Below are positions 1 to 13,307 of a DNA stretch of 64,000 nt, one piece after another. The notes beneath the pieces were generated by a model, which worked only from the letters and a program-made list of their open reading frames with translations, was not told where the DNA came from and did no database searches. A program made the translations under genes and the position numbers. Numbering within the stretch: position 1 is the first letter of the stretch; every line of letters starts with the position of its first letter. The DNA is from Isoperla grammatica (Eukaryota > Arthropoda > Insecta > Plecoptera > Perlodidae), in the NCBI GenBank assembly GCA_945910005.1, contig OX246739.1:4742001-4806000 (forward strand), given 5' to 3'.

Positions 1-1167
1 ATGCTGTGTATATTTGGGGAAAATATAATGATACTTCACTCATCATGTTCAAAAAATATGAATTTTCTATTTGACTTTAATTCTTTGTGTTCTAATTGAT
101 TTCACATTTGTAATCAAGAAAATCATGTTTGTCAGATTCATTGCTCGGTATCTATAGGCATCCTCTAATTAATGACTCGTAGCCATTTCATCGGTAAATC
201 ATTCAAACAAAAATCTTGTTCAAGTTACTTCTATTTCCTAATCCTTGGACAGTTCATTTGATATGATGTGAAGAATATTATCAAACATTTTGTTTTACTA
301 CAACTTATTTTTAATGTTGTTAACAGTAAGATACCGCAATTTAGACAAACTGAAACAGTCGACGTTATAAACAAATTCCAAACAATTTGAAGGTAACAAC
401 CGTTAACGAATGCGTCTGATACAAACAAAGACATTATTTCGTCTTGTCTCTCATAAACAACAAAAGGAAGGTCACAAATGTATTCTTATTGGGATATATA
501 TTGCATGAGAGTTGTGGGTCGCTGCCAGTCACTCTCATACCCCATCACATATTCGGCTCATAAACGCTCGCAGTACATAATTACATCAAATGGTTTAATT
601 TAAAACCTTGTTTCCTGAAATATAAGTAGTTTTGATAGGTGTTATTGCGGTGTGTAAAAAAAAACATGAACATAATACAGATTTAGTAATAAAAAGAAAG
701 TTTGAGCAATACACATAGAAATGTGATGTCTTATCATTCACGTGCGCTACGCCTAATGTTAGAAAGTAGAAGATAAAGTGGCAGCAGAGCGGGATAAAGA
801 ATGTGATAAATGTGCTCGCGCCAACTTTGAACTCGTGTTTTAGAGGTGGCCCTTGGGGAAAATTGAAAGTTACAGCGTTTTTGCGATGCAAATAAAATTG
901 TAAACTGCTCATCCTCCAAAATGACTTAAATTTCGAATTTCAGTGCCGTCCAGAAATGTAACCTCATTTCTTAAATAGAAAAACAAAAAAAAACATGAGT
1001 GTGTTAGTGGCGACAAATGTTGGACACCGACTCGGCCGGTGGTGCAAGTTATGTTGAACGGGTTGTAGATGGCTGCAAAGATAAGGAATCGCGCTGCGCG
1101 ATTGATGTCGATGGGAAATAGAGGTGAGGATTTATATCTCCTCGTTTATTACATAGGGTGTGCAGGT
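1..1167. other. Unique AT-rich DNA, no gene seen
   Basis: I see no exon-like coding, RNA gene or repeat here. The open frames at 595-912 on the minus strand are short, low in complexity and lack recognisable motifs. A slightly richer patch sits at about 1020-1110. Confidence 0.6.
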
Positions 1168-1203
1168 GGGGGGGGGGGGGGGGGGGGGGGCGAGGGGGGG
1201 GGG
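1168..1203. repeat. Long poly-G tract
   Basis: A run of 23 G is followed by a two-base break region and a further run of 10 G. It is a homopolymer that can form G-quadruplexes and is prone to length error in sequencing. A 104-aa open frame crosses it with a poly-glycine stretch, which I treat as spurious. Confidence 0.9.
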
Positions 1204-4104
1204 TGATCCTCGCTGGCTTATTGAGCGGATTTCCTTTAGTCTTCCCCTGTATATCTTTAGCACAGCGTTCCTATACGAACGGAAAGTGGAGCACTTCTTG
1301 CTTATCTTTATTTATCTCAACGTCAATGATTGAAATTAGTTTCCAAAAGTTGAAACGTATCCAAGGAAAACAATTTAAACATCTCAAACAATTTTTTTTT
1401 TTGTCTAACAGTCGACAACTTAACAAAACATTTGGTAGTCTTCGTTTCTTACCCATAGAAAAGGGCAAATGAGTGACAGTACTACAATGTCCAGTTAAAA
1501 TATATCATTATTTCCGACTGCACTTCTTTGGCGAAAATATCGTCATGGGCTAACTTGAAGTCTAATTTGATGAGGCGAATTTACTTCATAATTAATGAGG
1601 GAATTAGTGCAGTTGAGAAACAATATCCCGAGTGTTTGTATTTTGAAGAGTGCGCCACTAATGTAATGCCTAATTAGTTTGTGCTTGCTTTTATGACCAA
1701 GACAAATAGTTTTGGTCGTCAGGATTTGACTTTATTTCACAGCTTATGATTGATTGGTGGTTGCCACAGTGAAACAAGTAAGCGAAGAGTTAAATATTTA
1801 GTTAGAAGTCATATGAACAGGCATTAGTATTCAAAGTCCAATAAACATTTTAACAGTGAACCTCGGTAGAAAATGCTTTTATACAATTGATCGTTCGTTA
1901 GGAATGTTGGATAGTTTGTCACGGATTACAAAGCTATTTAAAAAATGATTACTTTTTATGTTTCACATAGTTTTTTTACGGGGAATTTGAACACTTTCAA
2001 TTAAGTCTTGTCTATTCAAGAGATAACCCGTATGAAGAGAGTATACACAGTTCTTCCTTCCAACCTGTCGTGTAACTGTCGATCTTTAAGTGAACACTTA
2101 GTAAAATAATCACAGTGACAAAACTGTTTTACCTCATTAGGGACTCTGTTATCCACCTTATACTGTTGTGACTATATATATAGCCACCTGACACGTCAAA
2201 GCACAATTACAACTTGGGAGATATCGCAATTCAAAGATGTCGCCGCTTGTTTGTAGGAATGAGTCGCCGCTGAAAGTTCTGTGGTAGGAGAGCTGTACAA
2301 ACTTGAAGATCAAAGACAGAGATAAACTCAACCCCAGTTAGTAATCCATACACACAGCTCTATAAGGACATTCGATGATCAGCAGGACATAATGGCCTTC
2401 AGTGACCAACTTTATTACTTCGCCTAGAGTATATATATACAAATTGTATATTATATATTATAAAAATAATTGTCTTTTTTGTAAATCAGTTTTTATAAGT
2501 TAATAGTAAAGACATTAAATAAATAAATATATAAATAAATAATGGAGCTCATACAGAAAGAAAGCCTTATGATGAACCAAGAGAAGCATGGAATAAGTAA
2601 CAACGAGTGACTAAGAACATAGACAGATAATGCGCAGTAGGGGTGAACGCATATGCAAACGTTCAATGGTTAGAAATGAATAATTTGAATGTCTGCAGAA
2701 AGATACTTGTATAGGAAATAGGTTAGTATGCAGATGTACAAGCGTTACTGTGCCTACTTTGTTGTCATAAAAACTGTAAAATGCGTGAAATTGTTCCCTC
2801 AGATTTCACTTTTATTAAAACAATTTTGTATTCTTTAGATGTTATTAAGATACTTGAAATTATAACTTTTCTGATGGTAATTGCTTATTTTAATATTCTT
2901 CACGGGAGATTTCCTCTTTGTTTCATTTTAAAGAAAAGCCATTGTGTTTGAGACCCAGAGCTTGTTCTGACAAAAGCCGCCCTAAAGCTAAACTAAGTTC
3001 TCGTTAAACAAACGCTCGAGTACTTTGTATTCCATCTATCAAACCACGCGAGCAGCTTTCAAGTTTCGACAACACTCACTTCTTAACCGTCTAGTGAAAA
3101 GTTACTTAAATGTTAAGAAGAGATCCAAAGAAATGTATTTATATCGTAGGACTGTACAGTAACTGCTGGTTACGGCTATGTAGAGACTTGGCACTTAAGC
3201 GATGTTTTCTTTAAGTCTATATGCTTTAAAGCACGAAGAAACTTTATCGTGGAGAGAAAAACAATTTAATGTATGCTGTTCAATGTAGATTGAGTGACCA
3301 CAAGGATCCAGCATACTAAAGACAATTAGATAAACAATACTAAATACAAAGGATTTTTAATAATTACTATGTGTTGTTATATAAATGACTATGTAAAATA
3401 AATATTGCATTTGTAGAAATGTATGATTAGAAATTCATGTAAATTGATGTTTCTACACATTCTTTATTCGGAATATTAAAATTAATGAAACAAACGTAGC
3501 AAGCCAATAATAATAATAGCTAATATCGGTTGGAGTGGAATCTAGTTTTGTTTTCAAGGGCCCTTTATAAGGATAACGTAGAATGCAGCTCTTCTTGCGA
3601 CAAGTGCCTTGCGGAAAGCTCTCAGCCTATAGGCCTAGCGAGGCTTAGCATGGCTTGCTTCGAGATCTCTACTTGTAAAGTTTTCCACTGAGGGCTGCAC
3701 TAGAGGCTGACTGAGCTTATAGTATAAAAGCAATATCAGCAATAATAGCGACGGTGTTTTATATGACCAGTAAAACAAATAATAACAAAGACAAGTTGAT
3801 GACACAAACCATATAATATTAATCACGTGAGAAAAAAAATATATTTTAACAACATCAAATTTCTTTTACTTAGTAATATTAAGTTATGTTATGATAATAT
3901 AATATATTTCAAATTATTTACAACTTGTACTCCAATACAGAACTTCTGGATTTATATTTGTTTCCAATACAGAAGATCCAGCTTTCGATTTCCGGTTCGG
4001 GCTGAGTTTATTTAACTTTGGAAGTTGATGTAAGGTGTATAAGTAAGTTAAACGGTGACGTTGAAGCCGTCATATCAACAATCACGGTACAATGCTGCAT
4101 ATTG
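1204..4104. other. Unique AT-rich DNA, no gene seen
   Basis: No coding signal or RNA gene is visible. It includes a low-complexity AT stretch at about 2430-2545 with TAAA-type short repeats near its end, and one copy of the octamer TAGGCCTA at 3630-3637. Short open frames at 3635-3826 (minus) and 3827-4015 (plus) are not gene-like. Confidence 0.55.
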
Positions 4105-4168
4105 AAAATCAGTTCTTGTTACTGAGTGGGTATACACAATAAATACAAACAAATATGTATTTATTTAT
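4105..4168 (+). repeat. Dispersed repeat family A, copy 1
   Basis: This segment contains AGTTCTTGTTACTGAGTGGG followed by an AAATATGTATTTATTTAT-type tail. The same order of blocks is found at 23561-23610 (plus) and about 35129-35190 (minus). The ACTGAGTGGGTAGAC core resembles a tRNA D-arm/box A (compare CTCAGTTGGTAGAGC), so it may be a decayed tRNA-derived SINE. No box B is evident. The three-copy homology is seen directly; the SINE assignment is inference. Confidence 0.5.
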
Positions 4169-4370
4169 GACTTTATGTATTCTATTTGTAATGTTATAGC
4201 CTAAGTATATATTTATCTAAATTTTGTAGCATGATTTAACATAATTATCGTTTGTAAAAACATCAGCTAAATATAAAACAAAAACAAATACCGAATTCAA
4301 AAAGCATTGTTTATTTTCTGCCATACTTTGTTCAGTGTATTACACACACATGTCGTATTATATGAGTCCG

Positions 4371-4424
4371 CGTCACGTGTCATGCGTCACGCGTCATGCG
4401 TCACGCGTCATTGTAACGTGTCAC
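4371..4424. repeat. 14-bp minisatellite of CGTCACG/CGTCATG motifs
   Basis: About three and a half copies of a 14-bp unit (GTCACGCGTCATGC) lie in tandem, flanked by CACGTG- and ACGTG-containing variants. The array packs E-box-like CACGTG and CRE/AP-1-like TGACGCA cores into 54 bp. It could be a transcription-factor binding cluster or simply a short minisatellite. Confidence 0.75.
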
Positions 4425-6170
4425 TGAGATCTGCGGGAGCGGAACAACTCGAGAGAAACGCAGAAAGTGCCGAGAAGTGACGCTCACAGAACGGAACACA
4501 TTCGAAAATACAATAACAAAACAATATACAAATGGATCGCGCTCTCACGATGACCCAAACACTTCTCGGCCGCGCTTCACGGTTGGGTTTATCTCATCTC
4601 AAACAACTCCATTTGGTAAATCCAATTTTTTCTAACGAAACATCTACCTGAAATTCTGCATTGCTTTTATAAATGATAACTTTTTCAAGTGCTAGCTACT
4701 TTTCTAAATGGTATTAAGTTCTGTCGCCAATTTCGTTGCGAAAAATGCCATGCAGTTTTATCTCAGTTGTTATGTCTCGGGGGGGTAGGGGGGGGGGGGG
4801 GACCTTGTGGAATGTGACGGAAAAATGAGTTTTTCGAATTGCCTTGGCGAGCGTTGAATTTCACCCATTCAAAAGACTATGCGTTTTAAAAACATCGAGT
4901 CGTGCAATAAAAGGTTGGCGTCCTATTGCCGATTACCGCATCGTTTTAATTTACTGGCTGAGGAATTTAAAATCACTGCAATCTAAAACAAAAATGAAAA
5001 AAATGATGGCCTCCGTTTCATAGCAGTTTCACACAAAAAATACAGTCTCGGCAAGAAAACGACAACACAGCTCGCCTATGTTGATCTCCCCGTTCTTACT
5101 GCACTGAGTTATGCTATCATTGAGTGTATATTGTATATAAGAGTCTTGGTTAAAAACATAACCCTATGCAATTTTTAGCATACAAAGAGTGGTTTTCATT
5201 TTTAAACTTATCTGTTCTCTGTCGCATAATTTTTAAACGTGTTATTATACACACATATATATATATATATATGTACCGCATTTTGAAGTAGTGATAGAAA
5301 GCCTACATTTCAATAAATGAAGAACTTCCACATGTATTAATTAGCACAGAAAATGAAATAGTGTCTACTCTACATAATATATCAAATATAAATAGTCAAT
5401 ACAAATACATAACTGGCAACATGCTTAAGAAATTATGGTTATTACAAAATACCGTTAATTCAACAGAAACTCACGGTCAGTTTAGTTTGTTAATCGTAAT
5501 CAGGAATTATCCAAATGATTTGAAATTGCCAGATGCTCTAAAACCACATAATGCATTTACAATAACTGAAAAGTGTTCGGAAGTATATTCTTAGCACACT
5601 CAATAGTTACTAAATATGCGTTTGAAGGTATTTTCATCCTCGTACTAAACAACATAAAACAAGCGCCCATCTACAAATAACCAGACTTAACGAGACCGAG
5701 TTTCAAGCTGCGTTTTACAACTTTGTGCGAGTAATTCAGATTTGTCGCAATGAACATTGATACAATTACCATAGTACATTGACCTGTATGGAGCATAAAC
5801 CTTCAGTTAATTGCAGCGACATAATAACTCAACACATCAATCGAGATCGTGACGTCATAATATAGGCCTGAAGCGTTATCCGGCGTACGGACCTGTTTTC
5901 AAGTGCATCTTCACACGGAAATAGAGGATATATGTTTTATAGCTCCATATATTTATTTAATTTTATATTCTTGAAATGTAGATTCCGTCTTTCAACAACC
6001 CAAGCGTAGTTTGATACATTTAATTAATTTAGTTTTATGTTTGGCTGGTTCTCATTAATTGTTAGTTGTGTTGCAAAACGGAAAAGGGTCTGTATCAAAA
6101 CCTCTAAATTGTTAAATACGGAAAGCTCAAATACTCCACAGTTCGATTAAATGTATTTTGCACTTTAGAC
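4425..6170. other. Unique DNA with a poly-G tract and an AT microsatellite
   Basis: No gene seen. It includes a G-rich run at 4779-4801 (14 uninterrupted G at the end) and an (AT)n tract at about 5255-5272. The open frame at 5361-5594 has no recognisable features. Confidence 0.55.
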
Positions 6171-6370
6171 GTTTAGGGTAACTGCGCTTTCGTGGATGCT
6201 CAACTTCGACGTTGCACACATTCACATGTTTGCACTTTCGGGACATCGTATTTTCGTGGATCTCAGGTTTCGGGGTTTAAAACATTCGGGATTTTACACA
6301 CTCGCGAGTCTGCTCTTTCGGAAGTTTACAGACCCCATCAAGTCTAGGGTTACGCTTTACCCACTCTTAC
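6171..6370. repeat. Degenerate ~10/20-bp repeat with TTCG/CGTGGA motifs
   Basis: Motifs such as CTTTCG, TTTCGTGGATCTCAGG, TTTCGGGG, CATTCGGGA and CTCGCGAG recur about every 10-20 bp, giving a very regular spacing of CpG. Read on the minus strand, blocks such as CCCGAAACCTGAGATCC resemble the block at 11225-11470. No protein is evident. The periodicity is by eye. Confidence 0.45.
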
Positions 6371-6983
6371 TCATGCATATCTAACACCGTGATTTATATC
6401 TCATATCTTCTTCGCTACACAAACCATATTCGCGTGAATACATTTGCACATAATAATTAATTATTCAGATCACGAGTTGACTAGGTCATACCGGTGACTG
6501 TTATTGTTTACTATTTGTATATGTATATGTATCAGATACAGTTTCCACTTTATAGGATTTGATTGTGTTGCTTTCAATGAAGAAGAGCGAGGAAGCCAGT
6601 AAGATGAAACCCTGCCTGGGGCAAAAGGCAAAAGGCAACTCCACACTGACGCTCAGTTAGAGTCTCTTCATCATGTTCACAGGGCGTCATGGCGGAATGA
6701 TGTCACGACTCACTCAAAATGTTTGATTTTCCTCCTCCGTTGCGAAAACCTCGAGTGTGCCACAATTTATGGACTGAAAAAACTGTTTGGTTTTTATACA
6801 AAGGGAAGAAACGTGAATATATTTACAATCTAGTCCAAAGGAAATTAGAATATTGCGGAGCTCACCTTTCTTATACTTGGCGGGCGGATAATAGCAGCAG
6901 GACTCAAGAGGTGGCTCAAGCTTTACCCTATGATCACACCAGCAACCTAAGCAATAAAAAGTGATCCTGTCATTTTCACCGAC
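6371..6983. other. Unique DNA before the 73-bp satellite
   Basis: No supported gene. Overlapping open frames on both strands at 6714-6989 (91 and 81 aa) have no known motif and end at the satellite edge. A GC-richer patch lies at about 6590-6710. Confidence 0.5.
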
Positions 6984-8655
6984 ATTCATTTATAGTTTGG
7001 AGTGGTTGTTACACGGGTGGAGAGAAAGCAGAATGAGAGTAAGATTGGGGCAGCGAGAGTATTCATAGCTTGGAGTGGTTGTTACACGGGTGGAGAGAAA
7101 GCAGAATGAGAGTAAGATTGGGGCAGCGAGAGTATTCATAGCTTGGTGTGGTTGTTACACGGGTGGACAGAAAGCAGAATGAGAGTAAGATTGGGGCAGC
7201 GAGAGTATTCATAGCTTGGAGTGGTTGTTACACGGGTGGACAGAAAGCAGAATGAGAGTAAGATTGGGGCAGCGAGAGTATTCATAGCTTGGAGTGGTTG
7301 TTACACGGGTGGACAGTAAGCAGAATGAGAGTAAGATTGGGGCAGCGAGAGTATTCATAGCTTGGAGTGGTTGTTACACGGGTGGACAGAAAGCAGAATG
7401 AGAGTAAGATTGGGGCAGCGAGAGTATTCATAGCTTGGAGTGGTTGTTACACGGGTGGACCGAAAGCAGAATGAGAGTAAGATTGGGGCAGCGAGAGTAT
7501 TCATAGCTTGGTATGGTTGTTACACGGGTGGACAGAAAGCAGAATGAGAGTAAGATTGGGGCAGTGAGAGTATTCATAGCTTAGAGTGGTTGTTACACGG
7601 GTGGACAGAAAGCAGAATGAGAGTATTCATAGCTTGGAGTGGTTGTTACACGGGTGGACAGAAGAAAGCAGAATGAGAGTAAGATTAGGGCAGCGAGAGT
7701 ATTCATAGCTTGGAGTGGTTGTTACACGGGTAGACAGAAAGCAGAATGAGAGTAAGATTGGGGCAGCGAGAGTATTCATAGCTTGGAGTAGTTGTTACAC
7801 GGATGGACAGAAAGCAGAATGAGAGTAAGATTGGGGCAGCGAGAGTATTCATAGCTTGGAGTAGTTGTTACACGGGTGGACAGAAAGCAGAATGAGAGTA
7901 AGATTGGGGCAGCGAGAGTATTCATAGCTTAGAGTGGTTGTTACACGGGTGGACAGAAAGCAGAATGAGAGTAAGATTGGGGCAGCGAGAGTATTCATAG
8001 CTTGGAGTAGTTGTTACACGGGTGGACAGAAAGCAGAATGAGAGTAAGATTGGGGCAGCGAGAGTATTCATAGCTTAGAGTGGTTGTTACACGGGTGGAC
8101 AGAAAGCAGAATGAGAGTAAGATTGGGGCAGCGAGAGTATTCATAGCTTGGAGTAGTTGTTACACGGGTGGACAGAAAGCAGAATGAGAGTAAGATTGGG
8201 GCAGCGAGAGTATTCATAGCTTAGAGTGGTTGTTACACGGGTGGACAGAAAGCAGAATGAGAGTAAGATTGGGGCAGCGAGAGTATTCATAGCTTGGAGT
8301 GGTTGTTACACGGGTGGACAGAAAGCAGAATGAGAGTAAGATTGGGGCAGCGAGAGTATTCATAGCTTAGAGTGGTTGTTACACGGGTGGACCGAAAGCA
8401 GAATGAGAGTAAGATTGGGGCAGCGAGAGTATTCATAGCTTGGAGTAGTTGTTACACGGGTGGACAGAAAGCAGAATGAGAGTAAGATTGGGGCAGCGAG
8501 AGTATTCATAGCTTGGAGTAGTTGTTACACGGGTGGACAGAAAGCAGAATGAGAGTAAGATTGGGGCAGCGAGAGTATTCATAGCTTGGTGTGGTTGTTA
8601 CACGGGTGGACAGAGAGCAGAATGAGAGTAAGATTGGGGCAGCGAGAGTATTCAC
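6984..8655. repeat. 73-bp satellite array, about 23 copies
   Basis: Head-to-tail units of 73 bp are anchored by ATTCATAGCTTGGAGTGG, TTGTTACACGGGTGGACAG and GATTGGGGCAGCGAGAG. Divergence between units is low. One unit near 7617-7635 lacks the AAGATTGGGGCAGCGAGA segment, and its neighbour has a 3-4 base insertion. Around 7850-8300 units carrying TTAGAGTGG and TTGGAGTAG alternate, so a two-unit (146-bp) higher-order repeat has formed there. Edges are abrupt: the left edge starts at a diverged ATTCATTTATAGTTTGG unit and the right edge stops at CACTTTAATCGG. Confidence 0.95.
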
Positions 8656-11224
8656 TTTAATCGGCCACCGGTGTCGAGAGAATAGTGATGAGATGAGATG
8701 GGAGGAAATTCAATATATAAAGGAATGACGACTGTGTTGGAGGAATAGAAAGAAGTGCATAAGGAAACGCATGTGATGGTGGCCCTCTGTCTGTCTGACT
8801 GTCTGTTTATGTATACATAACGATGTAAGGTATTTGTCTACATTAGTGCGCGTGAGCCTGTTTGTCGATCAAAACACAGCGGTTATTTATAACATTACAA
8901 TATATATATATTATGTATTTATGTTTTATTTTAGGTAACCTCATGCTATAAAGTACAATACGTGTATACCTGGCTTTGATTGTTCTTTACTGCGAGTTAT
9001 GAAGAAACGTTTTAGGATTGTGTGTACACTACTTTATTCAGGCAATCGCAGTTTGAGTAAAATTGATAATATTCTATCTATAAGGAATACTGGTAGTGTA
9101 AATTGAGTCTACGGACCCTGGAACTCATGTTAATTGTATGAGTGAGCCACTTCTATGGGAAAATAACTCCACCTTAGATTCCGTCATTCTGGATAATAAA
9201 TACAATTAACATAATTAGCAGAATAAAACACTAAGGTGGCAAATGGAGTAGCGCAAGCAATAATTATTGATATGTAGCGATATTGCTTGGTAAACAGGAA
9301 GATAATGGTAGATGGAAGACTCTAAAGACATAATTATAAGGAACAAAATAGCAAAAGTTCTAACAACCATTATACCAAAAGGAACTACTTTGACATGAAG
9401 CAGCATAAATATATAGACTAGCACTAGGAAGACATTTGTGAAAATATGCGTAGTTGTTGAAACGTGAAACATGAATGAATCACATAATAAAGACGATGTT
9501 AGAAGCGCTGCTGAGTGTTCAAGATTTCTTGTACAGGTGGAGTGACAGTTGGAAATACTTGAAACAGCAAACGAATAAAGAAGAGCATAGTAAAGTTTAA
9601 TATATGTATTTATTTCCTATCATTCACAAAACATACAAGTGAAGGAACACTTTAAAATATAAGTGAAGGACTAGTAAAAGGGAAGAATATTATAGTCAGT
9701 TTGAGGTTGTAATATATTACGCTACTAATAATCCCGCATATTGTTCGTTGTGTTGTATATGTAGAAATGAAGACTCGCAGGCAAGAGAAAGGGATGGAGT
9801 TTCTTAAACCCTACCTACTGATAATAACAGGGACAAAGAACAAGAACACTTGATGAAATTTGTTGTAAGAGTGACTAAAAATAAAATAAAATATATGTGT
9901 ATTTTATTATTTTTCCAAAAGCTAATGTTTCTATTGAAAAGTTACTATTTATCTTTACTGTTAGAACGTCCATAAACGTGTTAGGATCGTGTCATTATAA
10001 ATAGCCTACCAAGAATTGTTGTAATGTAATTGCATCTCATACATACAGACCATCTAGTTGGCTGGAGCAACAGCTGTCCCGCATTCGCAGTCACGTTCCA
10101 GTATTTAACCCTGCCGTGCTACGTGAAATAGGGAACGGAAACCCTACAGACAGTTTCGCACTTCACAGCTGGCCGTACACGACTTTGTTGACCTCTCTGA
10201 CATTTCGTTCAACGACATGCGCACTGCTGTGATGTCAGGTTCCAATTATACGCTGCTACTTGTGATGTGGTTGCATCGCTGGAAGTTGACGTCCGTGTTA
10301 TTTCACTGAGGACATTCTTAGATAAGACATGATTTCTGTTATATATCGATATAATTTATACGTTGCACAGCCAATGTCATACAAGTTTGTTCGGAAGCTT
10401 CGACAAATGTACCCAATGTCTATAGAAATGGAATAAGAATAGAATGTGTGTATGTTATTCTCTGTGTATTCTATCCATGGCTGTTTCTCTGTGTACATCA
10501 AGACACGAGATAACTCGAGACATCTTCAATACATCATCCATTTCTCAAGCTCTTTCGTCTCAGCGTTGCGTAGTCGTTTACTTCGTTAGTACATTCAGCG
10601 TTGTTTCTCTATAAAATTTGCTTTTCCATTTCATTATCTTCTCTCCAACCATGCTTCTATTCCTCTTTCTTATCTCTCTCGTCACATCTCCGCTGCTGCT
10701 CCACTAACCCCTGAATACCGATGCTGTGGAAAGCAACCTACACAAGTAAGTTTCTACATCTCTCTCAACTTAAACATCACCTAAATTATAGTCCACTTTT
10801 CCGAAGCACTTAGGCAACTGCAACAGTTTTTTTTAACTTGTTTAATATTCTAAGTAAGTCGTTGTTGACTTACTTTCACTGACCTCTTACCTTTGTCTTA
10901 AATACCTGCTGAAGGTTATGCATTAGTTTTTCTTAAAAAGCCTTCTTGAAGGGTTGCTCTAGCGGGAATTGAACCAAGAACCGTTCAAACAGTATTTTGC
11001 TGGTAGTTATTTCTCTTCCCTAAGATAAGGTTAAGTTGCAGTATATCCTAGGGTTTAACAATACTTCCTGTATTTCTTCTAACGTGTCAAATGAAGCTAG
11101 AAATACACTTTCTCTCATGAATAGCAGAATAAAGTTTAAAATAGCAATAAATCTTGCATTCCACCATTTCGTAATAAATTGGGATATACAGATGACGATC
11201 ACTTGCGTTGACCTAATGTTTTAT
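8656..11224. other. Unique DNA, no gene seen
   Basis: Mostly AT-rich with no supported exon. A richer block at about 10030-10300 could be regulatory, but nothing in it is diagnostic. A possible tRNA-like fragment at 10955-11012 is listed separately. Confidence 0.5.
10955..11012 (-). repeat. tRNA-like fragment (possible SINE head)
   Basis: On the minus strand the segment reads CTTGGTTCAATTCCCGC, which matches a tRNA T-arm/box B. Upstream there is no convincing acceptor or D-arm, so it is not a working tRNA. A decayed tRNA-derived SINE or tRNA pseudogene is the simplest reading. Confidence 0.35.
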
Positions 11225-11470
11225 GAAATCTCGAGTAACCGGGAATCCGCGAAGCTGAGATTTTAGAATCCGGAGATTTACGAACCCGAAATCTCACGAG
11301 TCTGGACTGGAGGAGAGAAATCACGCATCGGAGTCTTCGATCTCCCGAATCAGAGAAAACAAGATCCCGAGCTTTCACGAGGCTAATATCACGAGCCGAC
11401 AGATTAACGAGATATCTCGGTCTTCAAATACCAAATATCGCAGGCATAAATGTACTCATGATATCTCGAT
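11225..11470. repeat. Degenerate TCTCG/CGAGA repeat block
   Basis: Short motifs CGAGA, ATCTCG, CCCGAAATCTC, GATCTCCCGAATC and TCACGAG recur every roughly 8-20 bp over about 245 bp. This gives many small dyads of the type CGAGA...TCTCG. The pattern is too degenerate to call a clean unit. It resembles the minus-strand reading of 6171-6370 and may be an old minisatellite family present twice in opposite orientation. Confidence 0.5.
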
Positions 11471-13307
11471 GTTAGCAGAGAAGTAAATTAATGCGGTACC
11501 TATGTGAATAAATCTACTTATACATGATTATTATTATTATTACTGCTGTACATTATTATGTATGTATACGTGTGTCACTGTCATTGTTAGTTTTTATTAT
11601 ACGAGAAATTTTCTTAATCGAACCTTATAATAACTACTTTGAAACTGAGTCAGGGTTTGAAATTAAAATACATGTTGATATTCGGAAGTAATATCTTCTA
11701 TTTGAGAAATGATGCTAATCGAAAAGCTGTCTGTGTTATTATGAAAATGAAAAATTGCCATATGAATTCTATGCCTACACATGAATTTGAACCTGGAAAT
11801 TTATGACAAATCTAAATTTTGAAAGTAAAGAACAATATTCGCCAAGTTTTATACAAGTCCTCACTTAACGAATGTCCTACTAGAAAATTGTGCGAACTTT
11901 CTTTAGTTCAGCTAACTAAGACTTTGTACTGAGCAATTTAAGGCTACAATTCGATGATAATAATGAATACTATTCTTGTAATCATTGGGCTAACCAAGGA
12001 GCGCATAAGAACACAAATTCACTTTCTACGATCTGTGCTGAATTGGTGAAGTATTTCAAGTCTTTTTAATTAAAAAAAAACAACACATAACTAATACAGA
12101 AAGGTCGACATTCCGACACCGGAAACGTAGCCCAGGACATCCGGCTGTTACTCCGGTCTCGAGAACACCGAGATCGCTCTCTCGCAAACAACGGTGCAAT
12201 TGAGAGACTTCCGTAAGAAGGGGAGACAGGTTTAATTGTTTATGTATCGACAATTTATTGCGTATCACTGATTAGCAAGTATATATTCCCTCATATGTCT
12301 GCACGTTAAGCAGTATTCAAGATGAGAAATATTTACACTTTTTTTATTTATATATCTGAAATTTATTGTTGTACACAATTTGTTTGCATATACAGTTCTT
12401 GTTGCTATGCAGTGTAATGTATGGGAGACTTTTCAATTCACAATTTCATTAAACATTTCGTTTATGCTCTTTTTCTTACTGTTGGCAGTGTGCACACAAT
12501 TTGCGTTCTTCGCTAAGGCCTACATATTATACCAGTGATCGCATGACATGAGTTTAATCAAACCGGCGCCCAAGGGCATAAAAGGTAAATTGTGCTAGTT
12601 CTCCCTAGCAAATCATGTTTTCCTATAACAAGATGTAATTTACGCTAGTTGGTTCCTGATGAGATCCTGGCGTCGAACTCAGGCCCTAATAAGGTGAGGG
12701 TCAGACGCATTTTCCCGGCCCTTGAATGCCCAACAGTTGGTACCAACGTTCGAGTAGAGACGGTTTCCGAGGAGGTAATTTCCCCGTCTCGTCTCTTGCC
12801 TCGGTGCTCTGTTTACCCTCCCCTCCACCCCTCCCCCTCCGCTCTCTTCTGTAATCTACAAGACCCCGGTGTGTGATATTGCTCCTAGGTATAATCGGAA
12901 GTGGAGAAAAGTAGAGCATGCATTTCATATGAAATAGCTTCATAAATAATACACCTTTCCTACGGCATTAAATTTGCATTTTCTTTTCTATTATCTCAAA
13001 CAATATTACTTTCATAAAGATAAATAAGACAAAATAAGACAACAAGCGCGTTTCATATTGCTTAAATCTGGAGTGGTTTCGTCTTGACTATTAATCATTA
13101 TATGAGTTTGTGTTATTTACGGAACTTTCGTTTAAAGTATGGTAATATCAGACATGATATATGCATTTATTGACTGGTTTAATTAAAAACAAACTTCAAA
13201 TGAAAATAGTTTAGCCAGCAAAGATGATCGATAGAGAAGGAAACTGGTACAAATACAATAAAGTACATTTTATAAAGAAACCTAAATATTGATGTATTCA
13301 ATGAAAG
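11471..13307. other. Unique DNA with two GC-richer blocks
   Basis: No gene is supported. GC-richer blocks lie at about 12090-12240 and 12640-12870; the second ends in a polypyrimidine stretch at 12814-12847. Open frames of 70-80 aa there have no motif. Confidence 0.5.

Noticed and set aside
6984..8655. CRISPR-like array
   Set aside because: Units are contiguous 73-bp satellite copies without unique spacers, and the DNA is eukaryotic.
12650..12690. CTGATGAG...CGAA, hammerhead-ribozyme-like core
   Set aside because: Stem II does not pair and the GAAAC motif is incomplete.
12655..12700. Box B-like GAGTTCGACGCC on the minus strand
   Set aside because: No D-arm or acceptor pairing could be found; too weak to list as a SINE.
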